Shown here: piece by piece, positions 30,637 to 41,556 of the stretch | Layout: each line of letters starts with the position of its first letter | Position numbering within the stretch: the first letter of the stretch is position 1 | NCBI GenBank assembly: GCA_037176885.1 | Contig: JAWWNJ010000228.1 | Location: 175,815 to 239,814, forward strand | Source: Favolaschia claudopus | Lineage: Eukaryota > Basidiomycota > Agaricomycetes > Agaricales > Mycenaceae | DNA: 64,000 nucleotides | Direction: 5' to 3' | The notes under the pieces: model-generated | Told to the model about the DNA's origin: nothing | The model's input: the letters and a program-made list of their open reading frames with translations, nothing else | Databases searched by the model: none | Position numbers and translations under genes: made by a program

Positions 30637-33521
30637 TCAAACGGGCGAAGCCCAGGAAGATTCTATAAGATCCTTGAGCTCTTGAGTACGCCCTGCCGCA
30701 ATCAACCTTTCTGCTACATCAGGGTCAATATCAACAACAGACAGATCTTCCTCGGTTACGACTAACTCGTCGCAAAATTTGATGCGATCCTGTCGATAAA
30801 TAAATTTGAGAATCTGGAGCATTTCCATCATCTCGGGGGAGAGACTGTTGCGTAGGGAGGCATCTGTGTCCTTGCTGGAAGAGAAAACACGCTCGCATGG
30901 TACCGCTGAAGCCTGAACAGGCAATACATCGACCGCCACGCGAAATAGGTGCCGGAACCGATACTGGCGAGCCTGTAACAATTTAGAAACCAACACAATC
31001 ACAAAGAATACTCGAAACTCACCTCCCAGTAGCGAAGCAGGTCGAGGTCCTCATATTCTGGATCCGATCCACCCAGAAGGCCCTCCCTCTCATATTCATT
31101 CAGCTCCGTGTCGACAATCTGCTCATCTTCGGCAGCCGCCCGGCGCTCCGCCTCGGCTTGCTCTTCCTCCGAAAGCGGCTGTGAATCTTGACTGCTTGGT
31201 GGAGATTCAATGTCGGAAGCAGAGAGCTCTTTTACAAGAGCACCCAGTTTTGCAAAACCAGCTTTCTGTGCACGAGCGGCGTGGGACGAAGACGGCGTGT
31301 GAACAGCGCGGCGACTGGCAGTTAAAGGAATCTGGGCAGTGCTTGCAGAGTTCTGGTTAGTGCGGAACTCTCGGCGATACTCCAGCATCTTCGAGTGATT
31401 TGTCAGTAGCGCAATAATGGGAAGATTTGGGACGCACTGCTGCACGTATCCAAGTTCTGGCTTCCTCCGCATCTGACGGGGACCAGTTATCCCTGAGCCA
31501 TTGAAGTTTTGTTGTCGGATTTAAAACTGAGAAACAATATGAGTGGTTGAAGCGAATGAGGTGACGAAGGGCGAAGTGTTTACCCATGGCCAGCGCGTAA
31601 ATTCGAGTGCGCCGAGACATCCCGAGGTATTCAGTGAATTTATCGACAGCGGCGTTGATACCGAGACTGATTTTCGGGAGCTCTCGTGCAAGAAGCTTGA
31701 GGGCGGCAATGAGCTGCTCGTAGAGTGGAAGCACATAGGACAGGGTAGGTGCTTTCTCCGCAGAGACTATCTCCTGGACAAGATGCGGAACCTGTAAAAA
31801 CCGCCGAATGTCGATGAGAACAGTCTTGGTGACTGGATCGAGCCGATCATCCGAAATTTTGACTTGCATTGGGTCATCGAGAAATGCCTCAACAGCCTAA
31901 ACGAAATTCCAAGTCAAATTCAAGGCACGATGTAACGAGTGTACGAGTTTGTTTGACTGGATTTTTTCTTAGCGCCTCCCAATACCCGACATCCTGCTTC
32001 AGTGCCTCGGGAATCGGCGTGCCGTAGTTGTCCGAATCGACACCATCTTGAGGAGCAGGTAATTCGGGAAGTGTTGCGAGAGCGGCTTTGACAGCAATAT
32101 TGACGACATGCGGAAAACAGCTGAACACGGTTAGCCCTCAGACTCGGGAATAAATCATTAAAACTCACCGAATTCTGTTCCCTTCCGCATCGAAAGGAAT
32201 TCCGAGCACGGCGAGCTCTTGCGCAATATACACCATGCATGTGTTATTGTTGCTAGCATTGTCGCATGTAATCATTCCGAGCTGAGTTATCATCAGCAAG
32301 CCGTTCAATTCACAACTCTATGTGACTTACTTTGTGCAAACAACCAATCTCCTTCAAAACTTGTACAAAGATTTTGGCGATATTTTGACCGGTGTGTCTC
32401 CCGTCCAATCGACGAAAAGCAACGAGCCGAGTTTTAAGTACAAGGTGCCCATTGAGCTCGGGACAGTCCACCACGTCCAGAGACTAAACAAATATATTAG
32501 AATCGCAAGAAACAATGATGAGATAGCACCAACCTGATCATCAACAGCGATCCACTTAACCAATCGTTCGTAGAATCCGGGAATAGAAAATTCCTCTCGC
32601 TCTCCCGGAGTCTTCGGCGCCTTTGCGAGAATATCCCAATTCTTGAGCCCCTTCAGGATGACCATATCCTTCCAAACTTTGCCATGTTCTCCCTCAAGAT
32701 GATTTCGGATGGTCTTGGTTTGTCCAGGACCATTCTTCCATGCCTTCCATTTCGGAAATCTAACGATGGAAGGGTTCAGATAGCGAAAACAAAAACAGAA
32801 CACACTTGAACACTCACGGACAGAGGCGGCACGACAAATGGGAAAACACCTTTTTATCCGGTCGATCTTCCTTCATTTCCGTTGGTTCTGGTGCGACGGT
32901 TGGCGCAGAAGCGCCGTGAACGCCTCGAACAAAATACCAAACATCTGTTGCATCGTCTCCGGATGCCGAAGATTGATTGACCAAAGAGCCGAAGTTGGGG
33001 TGAGGGATTGAAGGATGGGAAACTGATTCAGAGGCAGCTGCTGCCGCTGCAACATTTGGGTCAGACGGACCGACCCCGAACACAGCCGGTTCGGAGGTGG
33101 AGTTGGGGTCGATGCGGCGACGGGTACGCGATGTAGCTGCCGAGTTAGCGTTGGGATTCGCTTTACGTTTCTTCTTGCGCTGTGGCGGAGCGAGGCCGGC
33201 ATTAATCGTGTTAGTCGCGTCGACAAATGGTGCATGGGTTGCCGCAGAGGAAGGGGGAGGAATCACGGTGTTAAATAAGGCGGGGTATGTATTTTGAAAG
33301 CCGTAAGTCTGGCCGAAAGTGACGGGAGGTGGTGGAGGATATGGCGATCCGGGGATGAAAGCTTGAGGCGGGAGAGGCACGGCATGAACCTGAGAGCCAG
33401 GCCAGGAGCCAAAGACGTTGGGCGTGGGGTAGGAATGCGTTGTGAAATTGTTTTGACGCGGGGGTTGGATGTAGCAAGTGCATGCCTGCGGGTTGCCGCA
33501 TTGGCAGGACGGCGAGGCCAT
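30637..33521 (-). CDS. hAT transposase, nine exons, first catalytic block apparently missing
   Basis: Exons 32818-33521, 32534-32759, 32331-32483, 32169-32281, 31937-32120, 31584-31896, 31438-31526, 31023-31388 and 30637-30972 total 2484 nt, 828 codons, all joined in frame with GT..AG introns of 40-58 nt. Features: Pro-rich N terminus with basic RKKKRK and RTRRR; a BED-type zinc finger, CRLC joined to ..TIRNHLEGEH (about 233-260); GMITCDNASNN with the second catalytic Asp; RIRCFPHVVNIAVKAAL; the MVLNPTTKLQWLRDNW block; an acidic linker; and the C-terminal dimerisation block PVQASAVPCERVFSSSKDT. In relatives I know, about 60-70 residues with a (T/D)(V/I)WSD motif holding the first catalytic Asp lie between the DDQSL..V..CPE segment and NGHLVL(K/R)TRL; here they are contiguous. 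So the frame is intact but the enzyme may lack one catalytic residue. The 40-nt fifth intron (31897-31936) is the weakest splice. Confidence 0.85.
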
Positions 33522-33808
33522 GGGAGTTCACAAGAGGGAGGGTTGGAATGGAGTATAATTGGGGCAATATATATAACATTTCGGAGGTATCTATTGCGCG
33601 TACCTTGGACCCTGAGTGCGCCAACGCACTATCCCGACGCGCCACCTTTGCGTCATATTTCCAGCTCTGTGTGGGGCGTTTCGCATTCTCCGTAGCAGCC
33701 AGGCGGTGACGTCGACGCCAAGCGAGGTTGAGGTGAATCATAGGAGGATTGGTTCGCGGCAGGAACGCGCTAACCGGTGAGCGGGAGGACGAGGATTGTG
33801 CTTGACGC

Positions 33809-34330
33809 TAGTCTCTTATAAACAGACATTAGAATACAAGACTCCTCGTACCTGCGGTGTATTATAATAGTCTGTCACTTCCAAGGGGTTAGTGATTGGC
33901 GGGTCCCCTTATTATATAATCATAAGTTTCTCACGTTCCATCCTGGCATCTAGAGCGCGTACTTACGCGCCTTATTCTCGCAAAAGGCTTTCAAATGATC
34001 TAAAATGCATTATCGGCACTTGAAGCCAGAAAAAAGCTCGAGAAACGGATGAGATTTGGATGAGTTCAATTTGAGGTGTTCGCCGCCGGCCAAAGGCGGC
34101 GAAGAGAAACAATACTCGTCTTTGGACTGCAAAATAGAAAGTAAGCTATTCTAACCTCCGGGGAGTGTAAAGAAACTGTTATCAATGCATCCTACCTCCA
34201 AAACTATGGGAAAATGAACGACCACGCAGTTGAAAGACGCAGGAAGCGCCGTGGGAACAAACTGCCTAACGCGATGATTATATAATAAGGCGACCCTCCT
34301 ATGACCTGCCACGCGGTAAGTTACAGACTA
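33809..34330. mobile_element. Mutator-like MITE, copy 1 (9-bp target duplication)
   Basis: Exact 9-bp duplication GCTTGACGC at 33800-33808 and 34331-34339; ends TAGTCTCTTATAAACAGAC and ..GTAAGTTACAGACTA. It shares CCTCGTACCTGCGGTGT with 58798-59306. 522 bp, no gene; inserted in the 5' flank of the hAT transposase gene. Confidence 0.85.
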
Positions 34331-34390
34331 GCTTGACGCGCCAGTCACTCAGTGACGCTGTCAAAAGTGTCACGGTGCCTGTTTTGGGGG

Positions 34391-34494
34391 CCGAGGCGAG
34401 GCGAGCTGGCATCACCTCGAGGTGCCGTTTATGGTAACGGGTCGAGTTGGAGCTGAACTCAGCTCGGAGCTAACTCCAGCTCCCGGCAGCACTA
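34391..34494 (-). repeat. Truncated copy of the TAGTGTTGCCGG MITE
   Basis: AGCTGGCATCACCTCGAGGT through AACTCCAGCTCCCGGCAGCA and CTA, matching one end of the family at 12310. The other end is missing and no target duplication remains. Confidence 0.8.
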
Positions 34495-34845
34495 CTTGGG
34501 CTTTTTGCATCCTCCTTCGGAACAAGATCGATGCCATGCCGGCGCCACCTGGAATATACCGAATAAAATAATTGATGGGGGGCGCCATTAAATTCATCGG
34601 CGCTCAGGAATTTGGTAACATCCAAAGGAACTGACCTTAACATGAAACAACTGAAGATTGAAGTGCTTTGTGCACAAATATGGTCTAATATATATACTCC
34701 GAAAATTTGCGCCTGTTGGAGGGTGGGAACTACCTACCTAAAAAGGAAATTAAGGCTTCAAGGTCTTAAGGGTTATTAAGGGATAAGGCTCAATAAGCTT
34801 TAAGGGTCGGCCAGACCGGAATTTAAGGCTTAAGGGCGAACACTG

Positions 34846-35535
34846 CAGCCGGGCACACGAGAGGGTGAACAACTGTATTAGAATACCTAAAGACAAAGTA
34901 AACTAGAGTCGTCGTAAGTAAAGAGAGGGAAGTCAAAGGTATAGAAGACAAACCTCAGCCGGGCACACGAGAGGGTGAACGACTGAGGTGTGTCTGACAC
35001 TGTCTGTAGCTACTGCGAATAAGTATATGTAGACGATCGTAGGTAAAATGATAGGAGTATACATATTAAGGGGGCAGGCTATACGAGTGAAGTCGTTACT
35101 CCGGCTATATGGCCAGCCGAGCCACTACTTCAGCAGACACACCAACTGTGAGTTAAGCCTGGGCGTCGGATACGGTGCTCTTCATATTTTTTGGGATGTG
35201 GAAACTGTCAGGTCGTACAAGCTCAAGTGTCCACGACCGTGACGCAAATCAGACATCATTGTCAAGCTGACACTGACATCAGGTGTAGGAGCTGTTCAAC
35301 TTGTCGTGTTCGGCTGCCAGTGGTCCTCGGCTGGGACGCGCGGGGCATGGTGATGTCGGTGTGTCGGTGCAGCGTCCGAGTTGCGTGGGCGACGATGAGG
35401 GCTTGTGAGATGTAGGGCTACCTTGGTCGATGTTTAGGCGGGAACGAGGTGATGGGAACGATAGTGTCAAATTTCGATACAAAAAAACCTGCGATGAGCG
35501 CAGAGTGCCGCTATGTACAATCTGATATTATATTA
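34846..35535. repeat. Short tandem duplication, then no gene
   Basis: CAGCCGGGCACACGAGAGGG followed by TGAAC(A/G)ACTG occurs at 34846 and again at 34958, a 112-bp period that includes the hAT target sequence. From 35000 to 35535 nothing is recognised. Confidence 0.6.
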
Positions 35536-36036
35536 CTGTACTATTTCGATCAATTCGTCTGTCGCGCGTCACAGGCACCTGGATTGACGAATATTTTCGT
35601 GCCTGTCACTGGTCACCGGAGGGATTGACGAATGTGACCGAAAAGTTGAAAAAACCGGGAAAATAGGCTTTAAAATTCGATGTTTCGTCCACACACCTCG
35701 TTGAGCCCCCAAAACAAACATTTCTGGCGCTTTTCCCGAAGTCTTTTATGCTAGTGTGTCATCTTGGTCTCTGACTGGCTCAAACGACCGCGAATTCCAG
35801 CCATTTCAGTCTTTTTAGAGCAAAATCTTGCAAAAGCAGCCGCATTCATCCGGGAGTTGCAATTCTGGGGCTGCAAATTGTTCAAATTTCTCTGAAAAGA
35901 GGTGAGCAGCCCCAGTTTCGGCACCATTGACGAATATTTCGAGGTGTCACGCTCGATTCAGCCCAAAGACGAACTTTAAATTTCGTTTCGAGGCGTCACA
36001 GGTCACAGGCCGGGTGAATTGACCGAAATGGTACAG
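35536..36036. mobile_element. MITE with CTGTACTATTTCG ends
   Basis: TIRs of about 24 bp with three to four mismatches: CTGTACTATTTCGATCAATT left, CTGTACCATTTCGGTCAATT inverted right. Left flank TA (35534-35535); right flank TC, so one copy is mutated. GACGAAT and GTCACAGG words are repeated inside. Same end type as 17299 and 15000. Confidence 0.7.
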
Positions 36037-36366
36037 TCAACCCTCTCTTTGCATGGGTTTGACGAATAAACATAGGTGGTCTGGACAGACCGAAGGGATT
36101 GGCTAAAGCGATCACCCATCAGTCACGTGTCTCCTCATTCTTTTCGTCTCGCCCGCCTCCGCATCGCGCCTTTGGCTCGGTGACTCCGTCTCTTTGAGAC
36201 CTTCTCTTCTCCAGCCCCTCCCCCTCCATGACCTCGAGTCTCCTTCCCCGCTTCTAGTCTTGTCCCCCCGTCGCCGTCATACCCTCTTTTTTCGTGTTTT
36301 CCCTTCCTTTCTGGGTGCTTCCGCTGCCATCTCATCCTCTCCCCCGCCTTCGGCTGGTCGACTTCG
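36037..36366 (+). other. 5' region of the DIRS-like relic
   Basis: GGTCTGGACAGACCGAAGGG then ATTGGCTAAAGCGATCAC (36076-36113) matches GGTCTGGAGAGACCAAGGGG.. at 49561, which suggests a terminal repeat of this element family. Pyrimidine-rich leader up to the ATG at 36367. Confidence 0.5.
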
Positions 36367-38521
36367 ATGCCTCCTCTTCGGCCTATCCCCAGACTCATTC
36401 AAGTTGATGGAGTTCTTCGCTTTGGTGTTCCCGACCGAGGACCATGGACACCGCCAGATGATGGAAGAATTTTGATGACTGCTGGGACTCGGGTGCGCTC
36501 TCAGATATGCTGGGGCCATAATCGCGTTGGAGGGTGTTGGGATGGTCGACGCCGGTGTCCCCGTCGGCATGTTTGCTCCCATTGCGGTGACCGTGCTCAC
36601 ACTGCGGCTTTCTGCGCACGTCGTTCGTCAAAACCCCCAGATGTAGCTCGGCCTACTCCGCCTCAGGAAAATCCCCCTGTTGGTGTGTTAATGAAGCCGG
36701 GTGAGCGAGGGGGAGATGCTTCTGGCTCTCCCTGCTCAATGAGCAGGAAAGTCTCATCTCCCCTGTCATCTACCAGCGTCGTCGAATCTGACCATGCTCC
36801 CATTCTTTCCGAGATACCCCCAATGCCTCCTTTTCCCCCGGCTCGCCCAAACACCAATCTGCTCTTCCCCCTCACATCTCCCCATTCAAAGTCAATGCCG
36901 CCCACGAAGCTACATCCTGACGCTTGGGCCAGTGCGCTGATTGATTATCCAGACCGTCAGTTTGCGGACACCCTTGTGTCTGCTATTCGCTATGGTGTTC
37001 TTCTTGGTGTGGATCCTGCACGTATGCCTTCCCCCTCCTCTTCGGCCCCTGCACCCCTTCCCTCTGCACTTGCGTTTCCCGAGACGGTGGACAAGGATAT
37101 TGCCCATGAGGTTTCTCTTGGGCGTATCATTGATATCACGGACATGGCTGATACTGTCAAGCCTGTCCTTTCTCCGCTGGGTTCTGTACCCAAGAAATAT
37201 AGCGAGAAACGTCGTCGGATTCACCATCTCTCGTATCCCCATGGATCCTCTGTCAATGACGCTATCCCAGCTGAGTATGGCCATCTGGTCTACGAGGCTG
37301 TTATGGGGGCAATTGATCGCATACGGGAAGCTGGCCCTGGATCCTTCCTTTATAAGGCAGATCTGGAGGCTGCATTCAGGCATATTCCGATTCACCCTGA
37401 CCATGTGCATCTGATGGGTTTCGAGTGGAAGTTGCGCCTGTTCCTTGACATCTTCCTACCGTTTGGTGTTCGTACAGGCCCCCGCCTGTACAACTACTTT
37501 GCGGAGGCTCATCACTGGATTTTGCTCTGCCGTGATGATGTCATGAAGCTCATTCAGCACTACCTGGATGATTGGTTCAACGTTACTCCTGCTGCGAAGG
37601 GGGTGGAGTACGCTCGTCATGGTCGTGCAGTCTTCCGGACCGTTGCTGCCGAGTTGGGGCTTTTCAATCTCCAGTGACAAGGAGCAGGGTCCGACTCACT
37701 GCCTCGAGTTCCTCGGCATTGAGCTGGACAGTATTGCTATGCAGGCTCGTCTTCATCAGGACAAGCTTGCTCGCCTCCTTGTTCTTCTGGATGGGTGCCT
37801 GTCCCGTCGATCTGCGAGCCACTACGACCTCGAGCAGCTCTGCGGCCATCTCGTCTTTGCTCAGTCGGTAATTCCGGTTGGTCGATTCTTCACTCGCCGT
37901 ATTCGGGACTTCATGCGCCGCCTTTCCCTCCTTCCCCGCCACCACCGCCACCGTCTTCCTTCCTCTGCCCGCCTCGACATTGCATGGTGGAATACCTTCC
38001 TCCCGTCTTTCAATGGAATTTTTGCTATTGGACCTCCACGTCCCACTGTCGAAATCTTTACAGATGCGAGTGGTAAGCTAGGTCTGGGTGGCCATTGGGG
38101 TAGCGGCGATCTGTTCTTCACTGAGCCTGTACCAGCGAAGTATGCACGTCATCCGATCCATTGGAAGGAAATGTGTGCTGTGTTGAGGGCTGCGGAGCTC
38201 TGGGGCCACTGTTGGGCTGGGTTGGAGGTGGTGTTTCGTATTGATAACGAGGCCATCTCGACCTGCTTGCAGTCTGGCTCTATTGACCATCCGCCTACGC
38301 AAGCTCTCTTCCGCCAGTTCGCTCTCCTGGCCGTTCAACAGGACTTCACTTTTCGCCCAGTTTGGATCTCAACGGACGAGAATTCTGTTGCTGATGCGCT
38401 TTCCCGCTTCCGCTGGCTCACACTTTCAAAGTTGTATCCGCACTGGCCCCTCCCCAAGTCTGGTACCCGTCCTGCCCGTGTCGCTGTCTCTCTCCCCTCT
38501 GTCGTCATTGTGCGTTCCTAG
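36367..38521 (+). pseudogene. DIRS-like Pol relic (reverse transcriptase and RNase H)
   Basis: Frame 1 (36367-37677) starts MPPLRPIPRLIQVDGV and has a Cys/His cluster, CWGHNRVGGCWDGRRRC..HVCSHCGDRAH..C (about residues 49-85), then the RT: RIHHLSYPHGSSVNDAIP, FLYKADLEAAFRHIPIHPDH, LPFGVRTGPRLYNYFAEA and the active-site box HYLDDW. A one-base frameshift near 37658 moves the rest to frame 2: LEFLGIELDS, then RNase H with VEIFTDASGKLGLGGHWG, WKEMCAVLRAAELWG, FRIDNEAISTCLQSG and DENSVADALSRF. This RT/RH type belongs to DIRS-order elements, which integrate with a tyrosine recombinase. No recombinase frame is found downstream, so the 3' part is lost or too damaged. The order Cys-rich Gag region then RT in one frame is usual for basidiomycete members. 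Confidence 0.75.
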
Positions 38522-39296
38522 CACCCCTTCCTCCCCCTCCCCCTCCCTCCCCTCTCGCCTCCCCATTGCTGTCCATCTCCTCCCTGTTTTTGTGGAGCCT
38601 GTGGCGCTTCCCCCTGTATTTTGCCCACCTTTGGCTGCTTCAGGGTGAGCTGTTGGTTTTGGGCTGCCTCGGCTCCTTCGTCTTCGGGCGGAGTGCAGCG
38701 AGCTCCATTTCGGAGTTCACGCCCAATATATCAATGGCTTGCTTACTCATCTCTCCCTCTCGAGAACTCAGGCCAATCCCTTCCTTGGTCAATCTGACCA
38801 TGGTCCGACTGTGGGGCCGCAGTCAGGCTGACCGCGCCGCCACAGCCGGTTTGACCGCCGACACGGCTGATCTGACTGTGGTTTACGAGCTTGTAAAAAC
38901 ACGGGATTTATGGGTAGTTATAGGCAGTATAGACTTTATGGTGTGATATTGTGTATTAGACTCAACAGAATAAAGACTTGTAGCAACATATGACAGGAAC
39001 AGCCAGATTGACTGTGTTGAGAATGACTGTGTGGCGCACAGTCGGCATGACCGTGGCAGGCCACGGTCAAAATTTAGGCGGTCAGAATAACCGCGCGAAA
39101 AATCAAATAACCGCGGCGCGGTCATACCGGCTGTGACTTCTCTCTACAGTACGTATGGAGCCGTGACGATGACCAATTTGTTTATCAATTCTCTTGTCAC
39201 TGTCGACTCAACTCATCGTCCAAATATCAGGTCTCCGCTTTGGATTAGTCTAGAGTTAAGCAACACTTAGAATGCTAAGCAACACTTAGAATGAGC
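38522..39296. repeat. DIRS-like 3' flank and ACTGTAGAGAG-type repeat end
   Basis: 38522-38780 is pyrimidine-rich without a clear frame. 38810-39147 contains CCACAGCCGG, GACCGTGG and CGCGGTCA words and ends CTTCTCTCTACAGT, the inverse of the word at 17863. 39270-39295 has CTAAGCAACACTTAGAATG twice in part. No gene. Confidence 0.45.
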
Positions 39297-40007
39297 TGGG
39301 ACACGCACCGGACATAGCCGTGATGTTATGTCAATGGCCTCGCCAACGGTTCCGGAGCTCCGCGGTCCGAACACGAATGATTTCTTTCGTTCTCAATCTA
39401 TACTGCACCAAACAACGCCCGTAAACAACATGTATTGTACTAGGACTCGGCGGCGGTGTTTCCCGCACATTGATGCGCCGCTTTTCGAATTTATCTCCAC
39501 AAACAAGCGCTTCTCTCGTCACCTCTCGTCACTCAAGCGGCGACAATCAGCATGGGCCTCTCACGTCTTGTCTTTCGGACATCTCGGCGTGTCCCACAAG
39601 AAATCGTGGCCTTGGATTTCCATGGGACACGCGCAAATTGGCTGGGCGCCTCTCCCACAGCGTGTCCCAGGCAAAACTGGATCCCGGCCCGGCAGAGCAG
39701 GCCGCCGCCCAGGGCGTAAATGTTCTCACAGTGAATGTTCTCACACGTGTGCCGCGTACTTACTTATGATTCCGCGGAACTTCCTTGCTATTCCCTCCCG
39801 ACCGCTTGTGATGGCGCGTCAATGGGATCATAAATTACGCGAAATGTACGTAAATTCTGATAACTCGTTAATGGGCGTGTTCAATGGCCTTTCAAAACCA
39901 TTCCAAAGCATTCGGTGCCCCGGGGCCGCCCCACCCCGAGCCCACACACAGCCAGCGTGTCCCGGGACACGCTGGCGCTGCCAGTTCCCTTATTGGGCCG
40001 TGTCCCA
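39297..40007. mobile_element. Region with seven or more TGGGACACG motifs in both orientations (putative MITE)
   Basis: TGGGACACG or its inverse occurs at 39297-39305, 39588-39596, 39623-39631, 39661-39669, 39999-40007, plus the two half-sites of the palindrome at 39951-39976. The first and last point inward like terminal repeats. No target duplication is clear (GAGC/TAAA flanks) and there is no transposase frame, so the element boundaries are inferred. Confidence 0.45.
39951..39976. repeat. 26-bp perfect palindrome
   Basis: GCCAGCGTGTCCC followed immediately by GGGACACGCTGGC, no spacer. It contains two TGGGACACG-type half-sites head to head. Confidence 0.95.
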
Positions 40008-40154
40008 TAAAAACTAAGCTCTATTACTCGAAACATCAATTTTTTTTTACGAGACTAAGAAAGTTGCGGCGGCCAAATTGATGGCGTATTAACATATACC
40101 CCTGCCCTTCGCACCACCATACCCATTTGGAGTTCTAATCCTGGACAGATTTAG

Positions 40155-41402
40155 GTGCCCAAGTCGGAATGGAAGACGAAACCGCCCTTTCTAATCATCT
40201 CGTCGATCCCCACCAAAAGCGCAGAGACGTCTCGCTCAAGCACTGTCCCCCAGCTCCGCCATAGGTTGGCTCTAAACTCGAGCTGCCCGACTACCTTCAT
40301 TCTCTCGACACGGGAGCAGATCATTTACAAGTACTTTGAATCGGTGAAGTTGACGTCGGAAGTCAGGTCTAAGAACTTAAGCGACGGAATAAGCGACGAG
40401 CCAGAGTCATCCTTCTTGTAGACCAGGCACTGCAAAACGTCATCAGAGATTGCATGATCTGAGCCACTTCCGTGCTCGTAGACAACCAGCTCTTGGAGGA
40501 GGGGAAGAGCTTTAAGGCAGAGTATAAGCTCCGCGCCCGTGACAACTGGATGGATGGAAAGACGGAGAAGATGCTCTGCAAACGCGGATCGGTCTGCGAA
40601 AGCGAGAAAATGTTCCGAGCAAAACACGGGGGGTTCCATGTGGAGTGAGGGAAATATTCCATAGATTCCAAGCACGGAAGGGTCAGACAGTCGAACTGGT
40701 AGCTGACGGACCATACGTCGGCATTCACCCCGACATTGAATTCTTTAATGTTGGATGAAATGTGTAAGCTCGATGGGGGCAGGGGGGTGGTATGCCGCGC
40801 GCAATAAAAGGTGAATTCGGTGGCACCGACTGCGAGGCATAAAATAGTGAGGGAGACTTGCAGAATATCGATTTCGGCATCGAGGAGCAGCATGACTGTA
40901 TTTGATCCCAAGGCAGATCCGGAATGTCATCAAATCCCATGTTAGTGAGAGTCAGGGCTGTCAAACGAGACGCTTTCAAGAAGAACTTCGTGCCCTTCCA
41001 GCCAGTCACCTGGAGAGCGAGGCTCTCCAACTGGTTTACCACCATAGTAGCCGAAAAGCAATTGTTTGGCGGGGTGCACGACACGAGGGACGCCGAGCGC
41101 CATCGATGGGAGTGCTTGCACAGAAGCTCGATGGCATCGTTCTGTGCCCCGCGAACGTTTTCAGCGCCCACTCGTACAGCCAAAGGATGGGTTTGCCCTC
41201 GATGTAAGGACGATTTGAGGCGCCGAAGAAGTATCCGATCCGACGGGGCGCAGGCCTCCCACAGGCGTGTATCGAGAACGATATTTGACCATAGCTGCGG
41301 CGTTTCCATTGCGACTCCGCGCCAAGAGGTCTTTTCCTGCGGTCCACCGCCAGCACAATGATAATCCCCATAACCATAAAGGCCTGTTTTTCTGGGAGGC
41401 AA
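40155..41402 (-). pseudogene. F-box/LRR-like gene, inactivated
   Basis: Minus-strand protein pieces: SWRGVAMETPQLWSNIVLD (typical end of the basidiomycete F-box-like domain), then HPLAVRVGA, LESLALQVTGWKGTKFFLKA, LTALTLTNMGFDDIPDLPWD, and after a frameshift near 40905 EIDILQVSLTILCLAVGATE and DCLTLPCLESM, after another near 40670 LLRLSIHPVVTGAELILCLK and ALPLLQELVVYEHGSG, then a TAA at about 40334 before MICSRVERMKVVGQLEFRAN. The leucine-rich pattern and the C-terminal layout match the large F-box-like families of Agaricomycetes, which are thought to act in ubiquitin ligase complexes. The F-box start is missing; upstream is A/T-rich sequence with repeated AAAAGTCAGGA words (41403-41470). Three breaks make it a pseudogene. 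Confidence 0.65.
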
Positions 41403-41556
41403 AAAGTCAGGAATTTTTTTGGCTCGAAAAGTCAGGATTTACACAGGAAATTTGGTCGGACCGGTCAGAATTTTCCGATCAGGCCTACTTTTCGGCCCAA
41501 ATTCTGCCATTTCGGCGTCATTTTCCGAAAATTTTCTTCGGCTGCCGCCGTTTTCG

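Larger units (their letters stand above)
30159..34845 (-). mobile_element. 4.7-kb hAT element with transposase gene
   Basis: Ends CAATGTTCGCCC and GGGCGAACACTG (one mismatch in 12), with an exact 8-bp target duplication CAGCCGGG at 30151-30158 and 34846-34853. Subterminal regions at 30169-30260 and 34750-34838 are filled with AAGGCTTA/TTAAGGGATAAGG words in both orientations. It contains the transposase gene (30637-33521), a Mutator-like MITE (33809-34330) and a fragment of the TAGTGTTGCCGG MITE (34391-34494). Confidence 0.9.

Noticed and set aside
34846..34990. LTR pair suggested by CAGCCGGGCACACGAGAGGG repeats
   Set aside because: Only about 30 bp is repeated and there are no TG..CA ends; treated as a local tandem duplication.
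38522..38946. Tyrosine recombinase downstream of the DIRS-like RT
   Set aside because: A short QYINGLLTHLSLSRTQAN stretch looked suggestive, but no R..HxxR..Y signature could be found and the frame is closed nearby.
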